Source: Actinoplanes palleronii
Lineage (GTDB): Bacteria > Actinomycetota > Actinomycetes > Mycobacteriales > Micromonosporaceae
DNA: 64,000 nucleotides
Reading direction: 5' to 3'
NCBI RefSeq assembly: GCF_016862315.1
Contig: NZ_BOMS01000057.1
Coordinates: 1-64,000 of the forward strand
This document shows, piece by piece, positions 57,853 to 64,000 of this stretch (position 1 is the first letter of the stretch; every line of letters starts with the position of its first letter). A program made the translations under genes and the position numbers. The notes under the pieces were generated by a model, which saw nothing but the letters and a program-made list of their open reading frames with translations, did no database searches and had not been told where the DNA came from.

Positions 57853-58805
57853 ACGACCGCGAGCTGCTCAGCGGCTGTGTCGAGGCGGCCACGCTGGCGC
57901 CGTCGCTGCACAACAGCCAGCCGTGGCGGTTCCGGATCGTGGGGGACGGCGTCGAGGTGCGCGCCGATCGGTCCCGCCAGCTGCAGGCGCTGGATCCGGA
58001 CGGCCGGGAACTGATGATCAGCCTGGGTGCCGCGGTGTTCACCCTGCGCGTCGCACTGCGCGCGGCGGGCTGGATTCCCGGTACGTCCCTGCTGCCCGAC
58101 CCCGGCGACCCGGACCTGGTGGCCCGGGTCAGCCTGCTACGGCCGCAGGAGCCGTCAGCGGACGCTCGCCGGCTGGCCGCCGTGATCAGCCGGCGGCACA
58201 CCAACCGTGGCCCGTTCACCGACGCCGTCGTGCCCGCCGACGCGGTCGAGGAACTGCGCGCCGCCGCGTCGTTCGAGGATGCCGAGCTCATCGTGGCCAC
58301 CCCGGCCAGCCGCCTGATCATCTGCGGGCTGGGCCGGATCGCCGAGGAGCGACTGCGCTCCGACGGCGGCTACCGCGCCGAACTCGGACGGTGGACCCGA
58401 GGGCCGCGCGGCCGGCGCGACGGCATTCCGGCCACCGCATTCGGGCCGTGGGATGCGATGGAACGGCTCCCGGTCCGTGACTTCGGCCTGGTGCACCCGC
58501 AACTGTCCGGCAGGCCGGAGCGGTTCGAGCCGTACCCGACGATCGCGGTGCTCACCACCGTCGGCGACCGGGTCGCCGACTGGCTGCGGGCCGGCCAGGC
58601 GCTGCAACGGGTGCTGCTGGTGGCCACCCGGCTGGGCCTGTCGACCACACCGATCAGTCAGCCGGTCGAGATCCCGGCGATCCGGGAGACCCTCTCCGAC
58701 CCGAGGACCGGCCGGTGGGCGCAGATGGTGCTGCGGCTGGGGTTCGCCCAGTCGGCGTCGGCGACGCCGCGCCGGACGCTGGACGAGGTCCTGGCGCCGG
58801 GATAG
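57849..58805 (+). CDS. Acg-family nitroreductase-like FMN protein (second copy)
   Basis: This 318-residue protein is a paralogue of the one at 48383 and shares APSLHNSQPWRF near residue 18 and RRHTNRGPF near 117, which match the Acg family signature. The C-terminal LLVATRLGLSTTPISQPVEI fits the second lobe. It is the last gene of the usp operon, with an ATGA overlap to the SRPBCC-like gene. Its convergent neighbour, carbonic anhydrase, ends 20 bases away. Confidence 0.88.
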   Translation: MNDRELLSGCVEAATLAPSLHNSQPWRFRIVGDGVEVRADRSRQLQALDPDGRELMISLGAAVFTLRVALRAAGWIPGTSLLPDPGDPDLVARVSLLRPQEPSADARRLAAVISRRHTNRGPFTDAVVPADAVEELRAAASFEDAELIVATPASRLIICGLGRIAEERLRSDGGYRAELGRWTRGPRGRRDGIPATAFGPWDAMERLPVRDFGLVHPQLSGRPERFEPYPTIAVLTTVGDRVADWLRAGQALQRVLLVATRLGLSTTPISQPVEIPAIRETLSDPRTGRWAQMVLRLGFAQSASATPRRTLDEVLAPG

Positions 58806-58825
58806 CCGCTCAGGGGTACGGGTGG

Positions 58826-59362
58826 TCAGGCGGTGCGTGGCGCGACGGATGCGACGACCGTGTCGACGAGCCCGGTCTCCAGCCGCAGCACGTGCCCGGA
58901 GACGGCGGCGACGAGATCGCTCGCCAGCAGTGGGCTACCGAGGATCTTCGCGACATCGTCGCGCACGGTCGCGACCGGGTCGGTCACGGCCTTCGCGGCC
59001 AGGCCGGCGTCGTCGAGCCCCGAGCGGTCGGCATAGGCCCGGCGGAAGTCCGGATCGGCGAGCAAGCCGGTACCGCACTGGGTGTGGTGGATGACCGCGA
59101 TGTCCATGCGCACCCCGAAGCGCATGGCGAGGTACGCGATGTCGTCCATCACCCGGTCGTCGACCCGGCCACCCGCGTTCCGCAGCACGCCCGCGTCTCC
59201 CGTGGTCAAGCCGAGGAAACCGGCCGGCTCGACCCGCGGGTCGACGCAGGTGAGCACCACCAGCAGCCGGTCCGGCAGGACCGCGGGCATGGCCAGCCTC
59301 CGGAGGTCGACCCGTGCCGCGAAATCCTGGTTCCGTTCCAGCAGCTCACTGATTCCGGCCAT
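58826..59362 (-). CDS. Beta-class carbonic anhydrase
   Basis: This 178-residue enzyme interconverts CO2 and bicarbonate. The zinc and catalytic residues are present: C39-x-D41-x-R43 in TCVDPRVEP and H93-x2-C96 in IHHTQCG, plus RNAGGRV. It is shorter than many beta enzymes and close to the Rv1284-like group. AGGAGG precedes the ATG. It is divergent from a MarR regulator, and matching 15-base sites cover the start of both genes, so its expression is probably controlled by that regulator. Confidence 0.9.
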   Translation of the reverse strand: MAGISELLERNQDFAARVDLRRLAMPAVLPDRLLVVLTCVDPRVEPAGFLGLTTGDAGVLRNAGGRVDDRVMDDIAYLAMRFGVRMDIAVIHHTQCGTGLLADPDFRRAYADRSGLDDAGLAAKAVTDPVATVRDDVAKILGSPLLASDLVAAVSGHVLRLETGLVDTVVASVAPRTA

Positions 59363-59375
59363 GCGATCCTCCTGT

Positions 59376-59434
59376 GGTGTATCTGCAACACTTGCGACGG
59401 GGCTACCCTACAGGTCGGAGGTGCATATGCAACA
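59376..59434. promoter_or_regulatory. Two matching 15-bp MarR operator candidates
   Basis: GGTGTATCTGCAACA (59376-59390) and GGTGCATATGCAACA (59420-59434) agree at 13 of 15 positions, are in the same orientation and start 44 bases apart, about four helical turns. The second holds the perfect palindrome TGCATATGCA and covers the marR start codon; the first lies 14 bases upstream of the carbonic anhydrase ATG. This suits cooperative repression of both genes. Confidence 0.6.
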
Positions 59435-59897
59435 GGAGCCCGGGAGCGGGATGCGTGAGCAGGCGTTGTGGATGGCCGACCGGTGCCTGGGCCGGCGGAT
59501 CGCGCGGTTGCACCGGCTGGTCTCCCGCCGTTTCGACGCGGAGCTGCGAGAGTCCGGACTGACGCTTCCGCAGTTCGAGGTCCTTTCCGAGCTGGCGCTC
59601 TTCGACGCACCGGCTCGCCCGTCGGAGATCGCCGGCTGGCTCGGTCTCGAACGGTCGACGATCAGCCGGAACCTCGACGTCCTGACCCATCGCGGGTACG
59701 TGCGCGTCGCCGCGACGTCCTCGACCGGCCGGACGACCCGGGTGGTGGTCACCGAGGCCGGCTATCACGCGCTGGCCGAAGCCGGGCCGGCCTGGCAGCG
59801 GGCGCAGGCCTGGATCAGCGGCGCGGTCGACGCCGACGCCGTCGACGCGCTCGATCGGTGGTTGACCGCGCTCGACCTCGACCAGCAGCGGGGCTGA
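59427..59897 (+). CDS. MarR-family transcriptional regulator
   Basis: This 156-residue regulator has a long N-terminal helix (RIARLHRLVSRRFDAELRES), the winged helix GLTLPQFEVLSELALFDAPA, SEIAGWLGLERSTISRNLDV as recognition helix and RGYVRVAATSSTGRTTRVVV as wing. ATG at 59427 follows GGAGG. It is divergent from beta-carbonic anhydrase, and two matching candidate operators occupy the gap. Ends close to the convergent acyl-CoA synthetase gene. Confidence 0.9.
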   Translation: MQQEPGSGMREQALWMADRCLGRRIARLHRLVSRRFDAELRESGLTLPQFEVLSELALFDAPARPSEIAGWLGLERSTISRNLDVLTHRGYVRVAATSSTGRTTRVVVTEAGYHALAEAGPAWQRAQAWISGAVDADAVDALDRWLTALDLDQQRG

Positions 59898-59903
59898 GCC
59901 GGG

Positions 59904-62435
59904 TCATCGGCCCGGCTGCGGTCCGGTTGTGGTGAGCCGCAGGCGGAGGTTCGCCGCGACGATCCCGTTCGGCCCGGCGTGCAGGGGGTTGAGTTCGAGT
60001 GCGGCTATCTCCGGATGGTTCTCGGCGAGGCGGCCGAGTCGCAGCAGCAGGTCCTCGACCGCGGACGGATTGACGTCGGGGATGGCGTCCTGGCCGGTGT
60101 GCGAGGACGGCCAGGGCAGGCTGCGGCACATCCGGCCGGCGTCGAGGTCGGTCAATGGCACCAAGTGTGCTGCCCGCCGGCCGGTCCGTGCCCCGTGCTC
60201 GTCGGCGAGGCCGAGCTCGACGATCGCACCGAAGACCGGCTCGTCGGTGATCGAGGCGATCAATTCCACCGGCGCGGACGGCTGATGTTGCACGAGGACC
60301 TGGTCACTCCGGCAGCCGGACCGGGTGAGTTCCTCGAACGCCGCACGGACCGCTGCGGCGGTGGTGAGACCGCGCCGCACGTGTCCGAGGTGGCACGGCG
60401 TGGCGCTGCCGGTGGCGCAGGTCAGCATGACGGGGTAGCCGACACGTTCCGCCGCGGCGATCGCGGTCATCCCGGTGCCGGCCCAGGAGGCCGGCAGCAC
60501 CGTGACGCCGTACGCGGCCATCAGGTCCGCCGCCGCCCGCCGCGGAACCCAGCCTCGGCTGTCGGCCCGCGCTCGCTCGATCACCGTCGTGGCCCGGCCG
60601 GGCTGCAGGCCGCCCAGTGCCGGCCGCCGCCCCAGCGGTTCACGGCGCCAGACCGCGTAACGGCAGGCGCGGGCCAGAGCCCGTAGCGCCCGGTCGGGTT
60701 GCCGGTAGACGGGCGTGCCGCGGACGCCGATCCGGTGGATGTCGTCGGCGCTGCCGGTGAGCACGACCGCGGTGGTGAGCGGTGGCTGGGCCTTGTCGTC
60801 CAGGACGCGACCGAGCGTTCTCATGATCGCGGCGGGGACGTTCGCCCGGGTCCCGGCGATCACGACGAGCACGACGTCGACCTCGCCGCTCCGGGCGACG
60901 ATGCCGAGCGTTTCCCCGATCATCGGCGCCGTCGCTTCGACGCCGAGATCCACCGGGTTGCCGGCACCGCCGGGCAGTTGCCGGCGCAGGGCCGGCGACA
61001 GCGGGACGACGGTGAACCCGAGGGCTCTGGCGGAGTCGGCGGCGAGCCGGGTGAGCCCGCCGGCATTACCGACGATGCCCAACCGATCACCCGTCGGCAA
61101 CGGCTGATCCACGAGCAGCCGCGCGGTGTCCGTCATCTCGTCCACACTGGCCACGTGGATGACGCCGGCCTGAGCGAAGAGCTCCTCGTCGCGGTCATGG
61201 GTCGGTCCCGTCCCGATGGTCGTGCCCGGGACCACCAGGACGGGTTTGCGGCGGGACAGCGCGCGGGCACCCCGGGCGAAGGCGTAGTGGCTGTCGGGGG
61301 TCTCCAGGCACATCGCGACGGCGCGCACCCGTGAGTCGCTGTACCAATCGGTGATCAGGTCGTCGACGGCGACGTCGAGCTGGTCACCGAGGCCGACGAA
61401 GTCGGCGACGCCGCACCCGTTGCGGGTGGCGTGCTCCAGCAGCGCGATCCCGACAGCGCTGGACTGCGCGGCCAGGGCCAGCCCGCCGGCGGCGGGGCGG
61501 GCCGGGGAGAGGCTCGCGTTGAGCCGGACCCGCGGATCGGTGTTCAGGACGCCGAGGCTGCCGGGGCCGATCAGGCGCATGCCGTGCTCGTGGGCGATCC
61601 GCAGCAGATCCCGCTGAGTTCTTCCGGCGTCGCCGGTGACCGGGTATCCGGTGAGCACGACAGCGCTGCCCGCGCCGTTCTTGCCGGCCTCGCGCAACGT
61701 CTCGGCCACCTCAGCGGCGGGTGTCGCGATGACCAGCAGGTCGACCGGTTCGGGCAGGTCGGCGATGCTCCGGAACCCCGGTACGCCGTACACCGGACGG
61801 CCGGAGTCGTTCACCGGGTACAGCCGGCCGCGGAAGCCGTAGTCGCGCAGTGCCCGGAGCACCTCGAAACCGGTGCTGCCGTGGCCCCGGATGGCGCCGA
61901 CCACCGCCACCGACCGCGGGGCCGGCAGCGGGCGCCGCGTGGGTTGCCATCCGGCGCGGTCGCGGGCCTGCACCGCCTGCTGGACGGCGTCGCTGCCGAT
62001 GAGCGTCACGCCCGGTCCCGGCATGGCGCTGCCGGAGGAACGCACGTCATCGAGGAACCGGGTGATCCCGGCGTGGCGCGCGCGAGCGGTGAGATGCTCC
62101 ACCAGCACGGTGCCGATGCCGCGGCTGCGATGTGCCTCGGCGACCCGGACGGCGATCGTCGCGGTCGTGCTGTCCCCGCAGTGTCGAGTGCAGGAGGCGA
62201 CGCCGATCAGGTCGGGGCCGTCGGCCGCGACGTCCACCAGCCGGTGCGGATCCGGCCGGCACAGGTCGTCGAGCTCGGTCGCTGTCGTGGCCGGGCCGGC
62301 TCCGGTGACGAACCGGGCCGTCAGCGCCGCCCGATCGCCGGGCTGGACCGGCCGTACGGTGATGATCGAGCCGTCGCAGATCAGGACGTCGACGCACTGC
62401 TGGCCGTCGACGGCGGTGAGCGGTGATGTCGTCAC
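59904..62435 (-). CDS. GNAT acetyltransferase fused to ADP-forming acyl-CoA synthetase
   Basis: This 843-residue protein has a GNAT domain (about 15-165; VRPVQPGDRAALTARF, AEAHRSRGIGTVLVEHL) and then the parts of an NDP-forming acyl-CoA synthetase: CoA-binding domain (about 180-305, SVAVVGAIRGHGSTGFEVL), a succinyl-CoA-ligase-like region (about 310-590) and an ATP-grasp part (about 625-840, AAYGVTVLPASWAGTG). Relatives acetylate proteins (Pat-like) or make acetyl-CoA. The catalytic phospho-histidine motif, normally SHTG, reads PTHDRDEE here, so synthetase activity is doubtful. GTG at 62435 is supported by GAGAGGAAGG. Dormancy-type clusters in actinobacteria often carry this protein. Confidence 0.87.
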   Translation of the reverse strand: MTTSPLTAVDGQQCVDVLICDGSIITVRPVQPGDRAALTARFVTGAGPATTATELDDLCRPDPHRLVDVAADGPDLIGVASCTRHCGDSTTATIAVRVAEAHRSRGIGTVLVEHLTARARHAGITRFLDDVRSSGSAMPGPGVTLIGSDAVQQAVQARDRAGWQPTRRPLPAPRSVAVVGAIRGHGSTGFEVLRALRDYGFRGRLYPVNDSGRPVYGVPGFRSIADLPEPVDLLVIATPAAEVAETLREAGKNGAGSAVVLTGYPVTGDAGRTQRDLLRIAHEHGMRLIGPGSLGVLNTDPRVRLNASLSPARPAAGGLALAAQSSAVGIALLEHATRNGCGVADFVGLGDQLDVAVDDLITDWYSDSRVRAVAMCLETPDSHYAFARGARALSRRKPVLVVPGTTIGTGPTHDRDEELFAQAGVIHVASVDEMTDTARLLVDQPLPTGDRLGIVGNAGGLTRLAADSARALGFTVVPLSPALRRQLPGGAGNPVDLGVEATAPMIGETLGIVARSGEVDVVLVVIAGTRANVPAAIMRTLGRVLDDKAQPPLTTAVVLTGSADDIHRIGVRGTPVYRQPDRALRALARACRYAVWRREPLGRRPALGGLQPGRATTVIERARADSRGWVPRRAAADLMAAYGVTVLPASWAGTGMTAIAAAERVGYPVMLTCATGSATPCHLGHVRRGLTTAAAVRAAFEELTRSGCRSDQVLVQHQPSAPVELIASITDEPVFGAIVELGLADEHGARTGRRAAHLVPLTDLDAGRMCRSLPWPSSHTGQDAIPDVNPSAVEDLLLRLGRLAENHPEIAALELNPLHAGPNGIVAANLRLRLTTTGPQPGR

Positions 62436-62840
62436 CACGACCTTCCTCTCCAGCTTCGACTCGGCGGCGATGGTCTGCCCGCACCCGGTGGCCAGCAGTC
62501 CGAGCCGCCGTGACGGGGCTCTGATCGTGCCGTGCCACCGGTCCGAGAGATGGGTGCCGAGTGAACCCCCACCACCGACTATTCGCCTCCGGGCATCGTG
62601 GTCACCTGGGCTGGTGTCCCTGACCGCGGCGGGACGATCGGCCCTTGACCCGGTCACCGGAACACCATTGCCAGGATCGGCCGAGGCCGGTCGCCTTGCT
62701 GCCGGATCGAGGACTGCGCTCCGCGCAGCGCTGCCCGGCGGAGAACGGGGCACCGGTCAAGGGTCATTGTTCTCTGGCGATCGCTCAGATGTTTCGGGCA
62801 CGGTCGGCGGCAGTGCGGTCGTGTGCCGGAGGAGGCAGCT
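62436..62840. other. Intergenic region, about 400 bases, without a supported gene
   Basis: No frame on either strand shows convincing protein similarity or codon use. It should contain the divergent promoters of the synthetase (minus) and the GyrI-like gene (plus). A weak dormancy-box-like TGGCCAGCAGTCCG is at 62489-62502, matching eight of ten fixed positions. Confidence 0.5.
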
Positions 62841-63190
62841 ATGCGAGTGCAGACGTCGTCCGTCGCTGATCCGGGTGCCCGCGGCGTCGAATCGGCCACG
62901 CGGCGCCCCCGCAACCTGGTCGGGATCCGCAGCACCGTCGAGCTCGGCGCCCTGCACACGTTCCCGCGGCTCATCCTCCCGGTGATGACGTCCGCACTAC
63001 GCAGGACCGGGAAACGCCCGGCGGGGCCGCCGACCGCCGTGTTCCGTCCCCGCGTCGACGGAACCTTCGAGGTGACAGCCGGGTATCCGACCGTGGGGCG
63101 TCGCCGACTCGGCCGCGTGGCGCACCCGCATCGTGGTGCCGCTACCCGCGCGGCCCGCCAGCCGGTCGGCCGCCTGCCGTTTCAGATCGG
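62841..63190 (+). pseudogene. GyrI-like effector-binding domain, probably frameshifted
   Basis: From ATG at 62841 (after GGAGGAGG), about 84 residues read like a GyrI-like/AraC-effector domain: LVGIRSTVELGALHTFPRLI, then LRRTGKRPAGPPTAVFRPRV and DGTFEVTAGYPTVG, matching the family pattern of PAGPP-x-Y and DVEAGFP. After TVG near 63095 this frame turns into an Arg-rich shadow and runs into the opposite gene, whereas the next frame gives VADSAAWRTRIVVPLPARPA and a stop near 63190. A one-base change is the likely cause. Intact proteins are about 150 residues and bind small molecules. It may also be a short, fast-evolving gene. Confidence 0.5.
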
Positions 63191-63304
63191 CGTGAGCCGG
63201 CCGCGCCGTCACCGCGACGGTCCGCTGACCCGGCCTTGCGGTCGCTCAGGCGGGGTCCGTTCACTGGCCGCGACAGGCGTCCGCGGCCACGATGCCTCCG
63301 GCCC

Positions 63305-64000
63305 TCAGTCCGTGGCGTCGGTGATGGCGGCGAGTCCCGCGACGATGTCGAACGGCGTGGCGGCGCGTTTCCACAGGCGGCGCTGGCGTTCGGCTCCGGT
63401 GCCGTGCTCGCGCAGCCGGGCCAGCTGGGTCGCGACGGTCGCGGTGTCCCCGAGGGCGGCGAGCGCCGCACCGACGTGGCCGACCAGGACGGAGACGAGG
63501 TCCCAGGCCGGTACGGCATCACCGGTGAACGGGTCGATCCCCGGGCCGGCCAGTCCGTTGTGAGCCGCGGCGAGCAGGCTCCCGATCACCCACCGGGGTG
63601 CGGCCGGCGGCGGGGGCAGCCCGGCCCGGACGTCCGCGGTGGCGGTGACCACCAGAGCGCGTACCAGCGTGGCGAGCAGCAGCGTCGTTCCCCGATCCAG
63701 GCAGGTGTCGGCGACCCGTACCTCGATGGTCGGGTACCGCGGCGACAGCCGGGCGAGGAAATAGATGCTGCGTTCGTCCATCGCGGCCCCGCGGCGCAGG
63801 AGACGCTGGACGGAGCGGTCGTAGTCGGCGGCGTCGCGCCATTCGTCCGGCGGCCGGGCGGTCGGCCACTGCGAGACGAGGCCGTAGCGGTGGCTGGCGT
63901 ATCCGGTGTCGTGACCGCCGGTGAACGGGGAGTTGGCGCTGATCGCGAGCAGGGTGGCGAGCCAGGGGCGCAGCCGGGTCAGAACCTGCGCGCCGAGGTC
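63305..64000 (-). CDS. Carboxylate-amine ligase, YbdK/GCS2 family (C-terminal part, cut by window edge)
   Basis: The frame is open from the right edge to the stop at 63305-63307, giving 231 residues of the C-terminal half of a GCS2-type ligase: LLAISANSPFTGGHDTGYAS, then RYGLVSQWPTARPPDEW, PTIEVRVADTCLD and the helical C-terminus. ANSPF-x-G-x-D-TGYAS and EVR-x-xD are typical of YbdK proteins, which make gamma-glutamyl amides with ATP. It is the second member in this window and differs much from the one at 10174. The start and N-terminus are outside. Confidence 0.88.
   Translation of the reverse strand, partial: DLGAQVLTRLRPWLATLLAISANSPFTGGHDTGYASHRYGLVSQWPTARPPDEWRDAADYDRSVQRLLRRGAAMDERSIYFLARLSPRYPTIEVRVADTCLDRGTTLLLATLVRALVVTATADVRAGLPPPPAAPRWVIGSLLAAAHNGLAGPGIDPFTGDAVPAWDLVSVLVGHVGAALAALGDTATVATQLARLREHGTGAERQRRLWKRAATPFDIVAGLAAITDATD

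Overview
The window is about 70 percent G+C, with dense, often overlapping genes, many GTG/TTG starts, GTGA/ATGA stop-start overlaps, a SigB/SigF-type sigma factor, DUF397/DUF3618/DUF1996 proteins, F420-type reductase and Acg-type proteins. This points to a filamentous or sporulating actinobacterium, most likely of the Micromonosporaceae (Actinoplanes-like). That assignment is inferred from gene content; no rRNA or tRNA gene was seen.

Layout. (1) 1-150: tandem 15-bp repeats that look like the tail of a gene entering from the left, closed by a strong hairpin. (2) 167-8379: an apparent shikimate uptake and catabolism unit: AroE-type dehydrogenase, a Liv-type ABC importer (binding lipoprotein, permease, permease-ATPase fusion, ATPase), a convergent QsuB-type 3-dehydroshikimate dehydratase, and a TetR regulator. 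Near-identical operators in front of both transcription units (198-214 and 7690-7706) tie the cluster together. (3) 8479-17141: chemoreceptor, YbdK-type ligase, M20 hydrolase, stress sigma factor, three membrane/envelope stress genes, and a secreted CBM6-DUF1996 protein. (4) 17355-31150: a truncated acetyltransferase followed by a 13-kb signalling island (CHASE-GGDEF, HDOD and HD-like response regulators, three hybrid-type kinases, a FIST sensor) and a decayed Tn3-type transposase. (5) 31299-36965: IS5 and DUF397 remnants, a MacB/FtsX-type exporter and a divergent NarL-type two-component pair. (6) 36968-44436: thioesterase, nitronate monooxygenase-like enzyme, MarR plus hydrolase, a four-gene type VII secretion-like mini-operon, a CGNR regulator and an EamA exporter. 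(7) 44440-48156: an orphan coding remnant, a Ser/Thr kinase, a CHASE3 kinase and a small membrane protein.

(8) 48383-64000 resembles a hypoxia/dormancy (DosR/OsdR-type) regulon: two Acg-family nitroreductase-like proteins, a deazaflavin-type reductase, an SPFH protein, a wax ester synthase/DGAT, a universal stress protein, YceI, a soluble PAS chemoreceptor, a beta-carbonic anhydrase, and a GNAT-acyl-CoA synthetase fusion. Several of these have a GGGmC-n4-GkCCC inverted motif upstream, similar to the mycobacterial DosR box, though no DosR/DosS pair is encoded nearby. The right edge cuts a second YbdK-type ligase.

The most noteworthy items are the shared operator of the shikimate cluster, the candidate dormancy boxes, the two matching 15-mers that probably link a MarR regulator to carbonic anhydrase, the orphan type VII-like operon, and the FIST-kinase and HDOD signalling island. 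Many long open frames in this G+C-rich DNA are antisense shadows and were left out.
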